64,000 bases of DNA from Cylicocyclus nassatus. Lineage: Eukaryota > Nematoda > Chromadorea > Rhabditida > Strongylidae. The position numbers and the translations under genes are program-made. The DNA lies in NCBI GenBank assembly GCA_958299035.1, contig CATQJL010000305.1:63026127-63090126 (forward strand), given 5' to 3'. Of the stretch, positions 10,501 to 22,123 are shown one piece after another; within the stretch, counting starts at the first letter, position 1, and each line of letters opens with the position of its first letter. The notes beneath the pieces are model-generated. The model was given only the letters and a program-made list of their open reading frames with translations. It was not told where the DNA came from and ran no database searches.

Positions 10501-13332
10501 GCATTGTGCAATCCCATACCATGTGCCAAGTCGAGCGACATTCGATGGCAAAATGTTTGCCGCCAGCAGGGGTCGAACCTGCGACCTTGGGCTTATTAGA
10601 CCCACGCTCTAACCGACTGAGCTATGGCGGCTGATGCATTCAGAACACGGACGAAACATTTTCATTTTCCGATCAAATCGCTGGAATTCATCAGCGAACG
10701 TTGCGGAGCATTGTGCAATTCCATACCATGTGCCAAGTCGAGCGACATTCGATGGCAAAATGTTTGCCGCCAGCAGGGGTCGAACCTGCGACCTTGGGCT
10801 TATTAGACCCACGCTCTAACCGACTGAGCTATGGCGGCTGATGCATTCAGAACACGGACGAAACATTTTCATTTTCCGCTCAAATCGCTGGAATTCATCA
10901 GCGAACGTTGCGGAGCATTGTGCAATCCCATACCATGTGCCAAGTCGAGCGACATTCGATGGCAAAATGTTTGCCGCCAGCAGGGGTCGAACCTGCGACC
11001 TTGGGCTTATTAGACCCACGCTCTAACCGACTGAGCTATGGCGGCTGATGCATTCAGAACACGGACGAAACATTTTCATTTTCCGCTCAAATCGCTGGAA
11101 TTCATCAGCGAACGTTGCGGAGCATTGTGCAATCCCATACTATGTGCCAAGTCGAGCGACATTCGATGGCAAAATGTTTGCCGCCAGCAGGGGACGAACC
11201 TGCGACCTTGGGCTTATTAGACCCACGCTCTAACCGACTGAGCTATGGCGGCTGATGCATTCAGAACACGGACGAAACATTTTCATTTTCCGCTCAAATC
11301 GCTGGAATTCATCAGCGAACGTTGCGGAGCATTGTGCAATCCCATACCATGTGCCAAGTCGAGCGACATTCGATGGCAAAATGTTTGCCGCCAGCAGGGG
11401 TCGAACCTGCGACCTTGGGCTTATTAGACCCACGCTCTAACCGACTGAGCTATGGCGGCTGATGCATTCAGAACACGGACGAAACATTTTCATTTTCCGA
11501 TCAAATCGCTGGAATTCATCAGCGAACGTTGCGGAGCATTGTGCAATTCCATACCATGTGCCAAGTCGAGCGACATTCGATGGCAAAATGTTTGCCGCCA
11601 GCAGGGGTCGAACCTGCGACCTTGGGCTTATTAGACCCACGCTCTAACCGACTGAGCTATGGCGGCTGATGCATTCAGAACACGGACGAAACATTTTCAT
11701 TTTCCGCTCAAATCGCTGGAATTCATCAGCGAACGTTGCGGAGCATTGTGCAATCCCATACCATGTGCCAAGTCGAGCGACATTCGATGGCAAAATGTTT
11801 GCCGCCAGCAGGGGTCGAACCTGCGACCTTGGGCTTATTAGACCCACGCTCTAACCGACTGAGCTATGGCGGCTGATGCATTCAGAACACGGACGAAACA
11901 TTTTCATTTTCCGCTCAAATCGCTGGAATTCATCAGCGAACGTTGCGGAGCATTGTGCAATCCCATACTATGTGCCAAGTCGAGCGACATTCGATGGCAA
12001 AATGTTTGCCGCCAGCAGGGGACGAACCTGCGACCTTGGGCTTATTAGACCCACGCTCTAACCGACTGAGCTATGGCGGCTGATGCATTCAGAACACGGA
12101 CGAAACATTTTCATTTTCCGCTCAAATCGCTGGAATTCATCAGCGAACGTTGCGGAGCATTGTGCAATCCCATACCATGTGCCAAGTCGAGCGACATTCG
12201 ATGGCAAAATGTTTGCCGCCAGCAGGGGTCGAACCTGCGACCTTGGGCTTATTAGACCCACGCTCTAACCGACTGAGCTATGGCGGCTGATGCATTCAGA
12301 ACACGGACGAAACATTTTCATTTTCCGATCAAATCGCTGGAATTCATCAGCGAACGTTGCGGAGCATTGTGCAATTCCATACCATGTGCCAAGTCGAGCG
12401 ACATTCGATGGCAAAATGTTTGCCGCCAGCAGGGGTCGAACCTGCGACCTTGGGCTTATTAGACCCACGCTCTAACCGACTGAGCTATGGCGGCTGATGC
12501 ATTCAGAACACGGACGAAACATTTTCATTTTCCGCTCAAATCGCTGGAATTCATCAGCGAACGTTGCGGAGCATTGTGCAATCCCATACTGAGTGCCAAG
12601 TCGAGCGACATTCGATGGCAAAATGTTTGCCGCCAGCAGGGGACGAACCTGCGACCTTGGGCTTATTAGACCCACGCTCTAACCGACTGAGCTATGGCGG
12701 CTGATGCATTCAGAACACGGACGAAACATTTTCATTTTCCGCTCAAATCGCTGGAATTCATCAGCGAACGTTGCGGAGCATTGTGCAATCCCATACCATG
12801 TGCCAAGTCGAGCGACATTCGATGGCAAAATGTTTGCCGCCAGCAGGGGTCGAACCTGCGACCTTGGGCTTATTAGACCCACGCTCTAACCGACTGAGCT
12901 ATGGCGGCTGATGCATTCAGAACACGGACGAAACATTTTCATTTTCCGCTCAAATCGCTGGAATTCATCAGCGAACGTTGCGGAGCATTGTGCAATCCCA
13001 TACTATGTGCCAAGTCGAGCGACATTCGATGGCAAAATGTTTGCCGCCAGCAGGGGACGAACCTGCGACCTTGGGCTTATTAGACCCACGCTCTAACCGA
13101 CTGAGCTATGGCGGCTGATGCATTCAGAACACGGACGAAACATTTTCATTTTCCGCTCAAATCGCTGGAATTCATCAGCGAACGTTGCGGAGCATTGTGC
13201 AATCCCATACCATGTGCCAAGTCGAGCGACATTCGATGGCAAAATGTTTGCCGCCAGCAGGGGTCGAACCTGCGACCTTGGGCTTATTAGACCCACGCTC
13301 TAACCGACTGAGCTATGGCGGCTGATGCATTT
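7527..13332 (-). repeat. Sub-region B: 28 tRNA-Ile genes, no half copies
   Basis: Gene 5' ends run from 7733 to 13322 in exact 207-bp steps. A58U genes lie at 8147, 9182, 10424, 11252, 12080, 12701 and 13115. Their spacings (1035, 1242, 828, 828, 621, 414) are whole multiples of 207, and each is preceded (plus-strand left) by a spacer in which atacc has become atact. A second spacer allele, ccgatc for ccgctc, recurs at 1035, 1242, 828 and 828 bp. This is amplification of 4- to 6-unit blocks without a half copy. Confidence 0.97.
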
Positions 13333-13378
13333 CTTGGGCTTATTAGACCCACGCTCTGACCAACTGAGCTATGGCGGC
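13333..13378 (-). pseudogene. 5' half of tRNA-Ile, C17T class
   Basis: As the type half copy, but with C17T in addition to T20aC. This sub-class is shared by halves starting at 13333, 13596, 14894, 15157, 16662, 16925, 18223, 18486, 19991, 20931, 21871 and 23376, and marks a local amplification confined to 13-23.4 kb. Confidence 0.88.
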
Positions 13379-13595
13379 TGATGCATTCAGAACACCGACG
13401 AAACATTTTCATTTTCCGCTCAAATCGCTGGAATTCATCAGCGAACGTTGCGGAGCATTGTGCAATTCCATACCATGTGCCAAGTCGAGCGACATTCGAT
13501 GGCAAAATGTTTGCCGCCAGCAGGGGTCGAACCTGCGACCTTGGGCTTATTAGACCCACGCTCTAACCGACTGAGCTATGGCGGCTGATGCATTT

Positions 13596-13641
13596 CTTGG
13601 GCTTATTAGACCCACGCTCTGACCAACTGAGCTATGGCGGC
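13596..13641 (-). pseudogene. 5' half of tRNA-Ile, second of a doublet
   Basis: Identical in class to 13333-13378 and separated from it by one full gene (13512-13585), so 263-bp gene-plus-half units lie side by side. The same doublet arrangement recurs at 14894/15157, 16662/16925, 18223/18486, 20668/20931, 21608/21871 and 24053/24316. Confidence 0.88.
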
Positions 13642-15335
13642 TGATGCATTCAGAACACCGACGAAACATTTTCATTTTCCGCTCAAATCGCTGGAATTCA
13701 TCAGCGAACGTTGCGGAGCATTGTGCAATTCCATACCATGTGCCAAGTCGAGCGACATTCGATGGCAAAATGTTTGCCGCCAGCAGGGGTCGAACCTGCG
13801 ACCTTGGGCTTATTAGACCCACGCTCTAACCGACTGAGCTATGGCGGCTGATGCATTCAGAACACGGACGAAACATTTTCATTTTCCGCTCAAATCGCTG
13901 GAATTCATCAGCGAACGTTGCGGAGCATTGTGCAATCCCATACCATGTGCCAAGTCGAGCGACATTCGATGGCAAAATGTTTGCCGCCAGCAGGGGTCGA
14001 ACCTGCGACCTTGGGCTTATTAGACCCACGCTCTAACCGACTGAGCTATGGCGGCTGATGCATTCAGAACACGGACGAAACATTTTCATTTTCCGCTCAA
14101 ATCGCTGGAATTCATCAGCGAACGTTGCGGAGCATTGTGCAATCCCATACTGAGTGCCAAGTCGAGCGACATTCGATGGCAAAATGTTTGCCGCCAGCAG
14201 GGGACGAACCTGCGACCTTGGGCTTATTAGACCCACGCTCTAACCGACTGAGCTATGGCGGCTGATGCATTCAGAACACGGACGAAACATTTTCATTTTC
14301 CGCTCAAATCGCTGGAATTCATCAGCGAACGTTGCGGAGCATTGTGCAATCCCATACCATGTGCCAAGTCGAGCGACATTCGATGGCAAAATGTTTGCCG
14401 CCAGCAGGGGTCGAACCTGCGACCTTGGGCTTATTAGACCCACGCTCTAACCGACTGAGCTATGGCGGCTGATGCATTCAGAACACGGACGAAACATTTT
14501 CATTTTCCGCTCAAATCGCTGGAATTCATCAGCGAACGTTGCGGAGCATTGTGCAATCCCATACTATGTGCCAAGTCGAGCGACATTCGATGGCAAAATG
14601 TTTGCCGCCAGCAGGGGACGAACCTGCGACCTTGGGCTTATTAGACCCACGCTCTAACCGACTGAGCTATGGCGGCTGATGCATTCAGAACACGGACGAA
14701 ACATTTTCATTTTCCGCTCAAATCGCTGGAATTCATCAGCGAACGTTGCGGAGCATTGTGCAATCCCATACCATGTGCCAAGTCGAGCGACATTCGATGG
14801 CAAAATGTTTGCCGCCAGCAGGGGTCGAACCTGCGACCTTGGGCTTATTAGACCCACGCTCTAACCGACTGAGCTATGGCGGCTGATGCATTTCTTGGGC
14901 TTATTAGACCCACGCTCTGACCAACTGAGCTATGGCGGCTGATGCATTCAGAACACCGACGAAACATTTTCATTTTCCGCTCAAATCGCTGGAATTCATC
15001 AGCGAACGTTGCGGAGCATTGTGCAATTCCATACCATGTGCCAAGTCGAGCGACATTCGATGGCAAAATGTTTGCCGCCAGCAGGGGTCGAACCTGCGAC
15101 CTTGGGCTTATTAGACCCACGCTCTAACCGACTGAGCTATGGCGGCTGATGCATTTCTTGGGCTTATTAGACCCACGCTCTGACCAACTGAGCTATGGCG
15201 GCTGATGCATTCAGAACACCGACGAAACATTTTCATTTTCCGCTCAAATCGCTGGAATTCATCAGCGAACGTTGCGGAGCATTGTGCAATTCCATACCAT
15301 GTGCCAAGTCGAGCGACATTCGATGGCAAAATGTT

Positions 15336-15409
15336 TGCCACCAGCAGGGGTCGAACCTGCGACCTTGGGCTTATTAGACCCACGCTCTAACCGACTGAGC
15401 TATGGCGGC
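15336..15409 (-). tRNA. tRNA-Ile(AAT), C69U
   Basis: Position 69 is U (plus 15340), giving a G4-U69 wobble in the acceptor stem. Such a pair can alter recognition by other synthetases but need not disable the tRNA. An identical gene lies 3329 bp to the right. Confidence 0.88.
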
Positions 15410-18400
15410 TGATGCATTCAGAACACGGACGAAACATTTTCATTTTCCGCTCAAATCGCTGGAATTCATCAGCGAACGTTGCGGAGCATTGTGCAATCCC
15501 ATACCATGTGCCAAGTCGAGCGACATTCGATGGCAAAATGTTTGCCGCCAGCAGGGGTCGAACCTGCGACCTTGGGCTTATTAGACCCACGCTCTAACCG
15601 ACTGAGCTATGGCGGCTGATGCATTCAGAACACGGACGAAACATTTTCATTTTCCGCTCAAATCGCTGGAATTCATCAGCGAACGTTGCGGAGCATTGTG
15701 CAATCCCATACCATGTGCCAAGTCGAGCGACATTCGATGGCAAAATGTTTGCCGCCAGCAGGGGTCGAACCTGCGACCTTGGGCTTATTAGACCCACGCT
15801 CTAACCGACTGAGCTATGGCGGCTGATGCATTCAGAACACGGACGAAACATTTTCATTTTCCGATCAAATCGCTGGAATTCATCAGCGAACGTTGCGGAG
15901 CATTGTGCAATTCCATACCATGTGCCAAGTCGAGCGACATTCGATGGCAAAATGTTTGCCGCCAGCAGGGGTCGAACCTGCGACCTTGGGCTTATTAGAC
16001 CCACGCTCTAACCGACTGAGCTATGGCGGCTGATGCATTCAGAACACGGACGAAACATTTTCATTTTCCGCTCAAATCGCTGGAATTCATCAGCGAACGT
16101 TGCGGAGCATTGTGCAATCCCATACCATGTGCCAAGTCGAGCGACATTCGATGGCAAAATGTTTGCCGCCAGCAGGGGTCGAACCTGCGACCTTGGGCTT
16201 ATTAGACCCACGCTCTAACCGACTGAGCTATGGCGGCTGATGCATTCAGAACACGGACGAAACATTTTCATTTTCCGCTCAAATCGCTGGAATTCATCAG
16301 CGAACGTTGCGGAGCATTGTGCAATCCCATACTATGTGCCAAGTCGAGCGACATTCGATGGCAAAATGTTTGCCGCCAGCAGGGGACGAACCTGCGACCT
16401 TGGGCTTATTAGACCCACGCTCTAACCGACTGAGCTATGGCGGCTGATGCATTCAGAACACGGACGAAACATTTTCATTTTCCGCTCAAATCGCTGGAAT
16501 TCATCAGCGAACGTTGCGGAGCATTGTGCAATCCCATACCATGTGCCAAGTCGAGCGACATTCGATGGCAAAATGTTTGCCGCCAGCAGGGGTCGAACCT
16601 GCGACCTTGGGCTTATTAGACCCACGCTCTAACCGACTGAGCTATGGCGGCTGATGCATTTCTTGGGCTTATTAGACCCACGCTCTGACCAACTGAGCTA
16701 TGGCGGCTGATGCATTCAGAACACCGACGAAACATTTTCATTTTCCGCTCAAATCGCTGGAATTCATCAGCGAACGTTGCGGAGCATTGTGCAATTCCAT
16801 ACCATGTGCCAAGTCGAGCGACATTCGATGGCAAAATGTTTGCCGCCAGCAGGGGTCGAACCTGCGACCTTGGGCTTATTAGACCCACGCTCTAACCGAC
16901 TGAGCTATGGCGGCTGATGCATTTCTTGGGCTTATTAGACCCACGCTCTGACCAACTGAGCTATGGCGGCTGATGCATTCAGAACACCGACGAAACATTT
17001 TCATTTTCCGCTCAAATCGCTGGAATTCATCAGCGAACGTTGCGGAGCATTGTGCAATTCCATACCATGTGCCAAGTCGAGCGACATTCGATGGCAAAAT
17101 GTTTGCCGCCAGCAGGGGTCGAACCTGCGACCTTGGGCTTATTAGACCCACGCTCTAACCGACTGAGCTATGGCGGCTGATGCATTCAGAACACGGACGA
17201 AACATTTTCATTTTCCGCTCAAATCGCTGGAATTCATCAGCGAACGTTGCGGAGCATTGTGCAATCCCATACCATGTGCCAAGTCGAGCGACATTCGATG
17301 GCAAAATGTTTGCCGCCAGCAGGGGTCGAACCTGCGACCTTGGGCTTATTAGACCCACGCTCTAACCGACTGAGCTATGGCGGCTGATGCATTCAGAACA
17401 CGGACGAAACATTTTCATTTTCCGCTCAAATCGCTGGAATTCATCAGCGAACGTTGCGGAGCATTGTGCAATCCCATACTGAGTGCCAAGTCGAGCGACA
17501 TTCGATGGCAAAATGTTTGCCGCCAGCAGGGGACGAACCTGCGACCTTGGGCTTATTAGACCCACGCTCTAACCGACTGAGCTATGGCGGCTGATGCATT
17601 CAGAACACGGACGAAACATTTTCATTTTCCGCTCAAATCGCTGGAATTCATCAGCGAACGTTGCGGAGCATTGTGCAATCCCATACCATGTGCCAAGTCG
17701 AGCGACATTCGATGGCAAAATGTTTGCCGCCAGCAGGGGTCGAACCTGCGACCTTGGGCTTATTAGACCCACGCTCTAACCGACTGAGCTATGGCGGCTG
17801 ATGCATTCAGAACACGGACGAAACATTTTCATTTTCCGCTCAAATCGCTGGAATTCATCAGCGAACGTTGCGGAGCATTGTGCAATCCCATACTATGTGC
17901 CAAGTCGAGCGACATTCGATGGCAAAATGTTTGCCGCCAGCAGGGGACGAACCTGCGACCTTGGGCTTATTAGACCCACGCTCTAACCGACTGAGCTATG
18001 GCGGCTGATGCATTCAGAACACGGACGAAACATTTTCATTTTCCGCTCAAATCGCTGGAATTCATCAGCGAACGTTGCGGAGCATTGTGCAATCCCATAC
18101 CATGTGCCAAGTCGAGCGACATTCGATGGCAAAATGTTTGCCGCCAGCAGGGGTCGAACCTGCGACCTTGGGCTTATTAGACCCACGCTCTAACCGACTG
18201 AGCTATGGCGGCTGATGCATTTCTTGGGCTTATTAGACCCACGCTCTGACCAACTGAGCTATGGCGGCTGATGCATTCAGAACACCGACGAAACATTTTC
18301 ATTTTCCGCTCAAATCGCTGGAATTCATCAGCGAACGTTGCGGAGCATTGTGCAATTCCATACCATGTGCCAAGTCGAGCGACATTCGATGGCAAAATGT

Positions 18401-18664
18401 TTGCCGCCAGCAGGGGTCGAACCTGCGACCTTGGGCTTATTAGACCCACGCTCTAACCGACTGAGCTATGGCGGCTGATGCATTTCTTGGGCTTATTAGA
18501 CCCACGCTCTGACCAACTGAGCTATGGCGGCTGATGCATTCAGAACACCGACGAAACATTTTCATTTTCCGCTCAAATCGCTGGAATTCATCAGCGAACG
18601 TTGCGGAGCATTGTGCAATTCCATACCATGTGCCAAGTCGAGCGACATTCGATGGCAAAATGTT

Positions 18665-18738
18665 TGCCACCAGCAGGGGTCGAACCTGCGACCTTGGGCT
18701 TATTAGACCCACGCTCTAACCGACTGAGCTATGGCGGC
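18665..18738 (-). tRNA. tRNA-Ile(AAT), C69U, second copy
   Basis: The same G4-U69 wobble as at 15336-15409, carried along by the 3329-bp block duplication. Confidence 0.88.
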
Positions 18739-19990
18739 TGATGCATTCAGAACACGGACGAAACATTTTCATTTTCCGCTCAAATCGCTGGAATTCATCA
18801 GCGAACGTTGCGGAGCATTGTGCAATCCCATACCATGTGCCAAGTCGAGCGACATTCGATGGCAAAATGTTTGCCGCCAGCAGGGGTCGAACCTGCGACC
18901 TTGGGCTTATTAGACCCACGCTCTAACCGACTGAGCTATGGCGGCTGATGCATTCAGAACACGGACGAAACATTTTCATTTTCCGCTCAAATCGCTGGAA
19001 TTCATCAGCGAACGTTGCGGAGCATTGTGCAATCCCATACCATGTGCCAAGTCGAGCGACATTCGATGGCAAAATGTTTGCCGCCAGCAGGGGTCGAACC
19101 TGCGACCTTGGGCTTATTAGACCCACGCTCTAACCGACTGAGCTATGGCGGCTGATGCATTCAGAACACGGACGAAACATTTTCATTTTCCGATCAAATC
19201 GCTGGAATTCATCAGCGAACGTTGCGGAGCATTGTGCAATTCCATACCATGTGCCAAGTCGAGCGACATTCGATGGCAAAATGTTTGCCGCCAGCAGGGG
19301 TCGAACCTGCGACCTTGGGCTTATTAGACCCACGCTCTAACCGACTGAGCTATGGCGGCTGATGCATTCAGAACACGGACGAAACATTTTCATTTTCCGC
19401 TCAAATCGCTCGAATTCATCAGCGAACGTTGCGGAGCATTGTGCAATCCCATACCATGTGCCAAGTCGAGCGACATTCGATGGCAAAATGTTTGCCGCCA
19501 GCAGGGGTCGAACCTGCGACCTTGGGCTTATTAGACCCACGCTCTAACCGACTGAGCTATGGCGGCTGATGCATTCAGAACACGGACGAAACATTTTCAT
19601 TTTCCGCTCAAATCGCTGGAATTCATCAGCGAACGTTGCGGAGCATTGTGCAATCCCATACTATGTGCCAAGTCGAGCGACATTCGATGGCAAAATGTTT
19701 GCCGCCAGCAGGGGACGAACCTGCGACCTTGGGCTTATTAGACCCACGCTCTAACCGACTGAGCTATGGCGGCTGATGCATTCAGAACACGGACGAAACA
19801 TTTTCATTTTCCGCTCAAATCGCTGGAATTCATCAGCGAACGTTGCGGTGCATTGTGCAATCCCATACCATGTGCCAAGTCGAGCGACATTCGATGGCAA
19901 AATGTTTGCCGCCAGCAGGGGTCGAACCTGCGACCTTGGGCTTATTAGACCCACGCTCTAACCGACTGAGCTATGGCGGCTGATGCATTT

Positions 19991-20036
19991 CTTGGGCTTA
20001 TTAGACCCACGCTCTGACTAACTGAGCTATGGCGGC
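19991..20036 (-). pseudogene. 5' half of tRNA-Ile with broken A box
   Basis: Carries G18A (plus 20019) as well as C17T and T20aC. G18 is invariant in tRNAs and in the A-box consensus, so this half is the least likely to recruit TFIIIC. Confidence 0.85.
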
Positions 20037-20243
20037 TGATGCATTCAGAACACCGACGAAACATTTTCATTTTCCGCTCAAATCGCTGGAATTCATCAGC
20101 GAACGTTGCGGAGCATTGTGCAATTCCATACCATGTGCCAAGTCGAGCGACATTCGATGGCAAAATGTTTGCCGCCAGCAGGGGTCGAACCTGCGACCTT
20201 GGGCTTATTAGACCCACGCTCTAACCGACTGAGCTATGGCGGC

Positions 20244-22123
20244 TGATGCATTCAGAACACGGACGAAACATTTTCATTTTCCGCTCAAATCGCTGGAATT
20301 CATCAGCGAACGTTGCGGAGCATTGTGCAATCCCATACCATGTGCCAAGTCGAGCGACATTCGATGGCAAAATGTTTGCCGCCAGCAGGGGTCGAACCTG
20401 CGACCTTGGGCTTATTAGACCCACGCTCTAACCGACTGAGCTATGGCGGCTGATGCATTCAGAACACGGACGAAACATTTTCATTTTCCGCTCAAATCGC
20501 TGGAATTCATCAGCGAACGTTGCGGAGCATTGTGCAATCCCATACCATGTGCCAAGTCGAGCGACATTCGATGGCAAAATGTTTGCCGCCAGCAGGGGTC
20601 GAACCTGCGACCTTGGGCTTATTAGACCCACGCTCTAACCGACTGAGCTATGGCGGCTGATGCATTTCTTGGGCTTATTAGACCCACGCTCTGACCGACT
20701 GAGCTATGGCGGCTGATGCATTCAGAACACCGACGAAACATTTTCATTTTCCGCTCAAATCGCTGGAATTCATCAGCGAACGTTGCGGAGCATTGTGCAA
20801 TTCCATACCATGTGCCAAGTCGAGCGACATTCGATGGCAAAATGTTTGCCGCCAGCAGGGGTCGAACCTGCGACCTTGGGCTTATTAGACCCACGCTCTA
20901 ACCGACTGAGCTATGGCGGCTGATGCATTTCTTGGGCTTATTAGACCCACGCTCTGACCAACTGAGCTATGGCGGCTGATGCATTCAGAACACCGACGAA
21001 ACATTTTCATTTTCCGCTCAAATCGCTGGAATTCATCAGCGAACGTTGCGGAGCATTGTGCAATTCCATACCATGTGCCAAGTCGAGCGACATTCGATGG
21101 CAAAATGTTTGCCGCCAGCAGGGGTCGAACCTGCGACCTTGGGCTTATTAGACCCACGCTCTAACCGACTGAGCTATGGCGGCTGATGCATTCAGAACAC
21201 GGACGAAACATTTTCATTTTCCGCTCAAATCGCTGGAATTCATCAGCGAACGTTGCGGAGCATTGTGCAATCCCATACCATGTGCCAAGTCGAGCGACAT
21301 TCGATGGCAAAATGTTTGCCGCCAGCAGGGGTCGAACCTGCGACCTTGGGCTTATTAGACCCACGCTCTAACCGACTGAGCTATGGCGGCTGATGCATTC
21401 AGAACACGGACGAAACATTTTCATTTTCCGCTCAAATCGCTGGAATTCATCAGCGAACGTTGCGGAGCATTGTGCAATCCCATACCATGTGCCAAGTCGA
21501 GCGACATTCGATGGCAAAATGTTTGCCGCCAGCAGGGGTCGAACCTGCGACCTTGGGCTTATTAGACCCACGCTCTAACCGACTGAGCTATGGCGGCTGA
21601 TGCATTTCTTGGGCTTATTAGACCCACGCTCTGACCGACTGAGCTATGGCGGCTGATGCATTCAGAACACCGACGAAACATTTTCATTTTCCGCTCAAAT
21701 CGCTGGAATTCATCAGCGAACGTTGCGGAGCATTGTGCAATTCCATACCATGTGCCAAGTCGAGCGACATTCGATGGCAAAATGTTTGCCGCCAGCAGGG
21801 GTCGAACCTGCGACCTTGGGCTTATTAGACCCACGCTCTAACCGACTGAGCTATGGCGGCTGATGCATTTCTTGGGCTTATTAGACCCACGCTCTGACCA
21901 ACTGAGCTATGGCGGCTGATGCATTCAGAACACCGACGAAACATTTTCATTTTCCGCTCAAATCGCTGGAATTCATCAGCGAACGTTGCGGAGCATTGTG
22001 CAATTCCATACCATGTGCCAAGTCGAGCGACATTCGATGGCAAAATGTTTGCCGCCAGCAGGGGTCGAACCTGCGACCTTGGGCTTATTAGACCCACGCT
22101 CTAACCGACTGAGCTATGGCGGC
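20244..22123. repeat. 940-bp higher-order repeat, two adjacent copies
   Basis: Four units plus two half copies form a 940-bp block. The first copy has halves at 20668 and 20931, the second at 21608 and 21871. Within each copy the first half has C17 and the second has T17, so the order is preserved. A 940-bp period is seen again between halves at 24053 and 24993. Confidence 0.85.

Larger units (their letters stand above)
12702..20036. repeat. Higher-order repeat with 3329-bp period
   Basis: The order of gene, spacer and half-copy variants across 12702-16707 recurs at 16031-20036, an offset of 3329 bp (15 units plus four 56-bp insertions). Shared markers include the atactgag spacer (14150, 17479), half-copy doublets, the G4-U69 gene (15409, 18738) and the ccgatc spacer. 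Small differences between copies (for example G18A in the half at 19991) arose after duplication. Confidence 0.8.
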
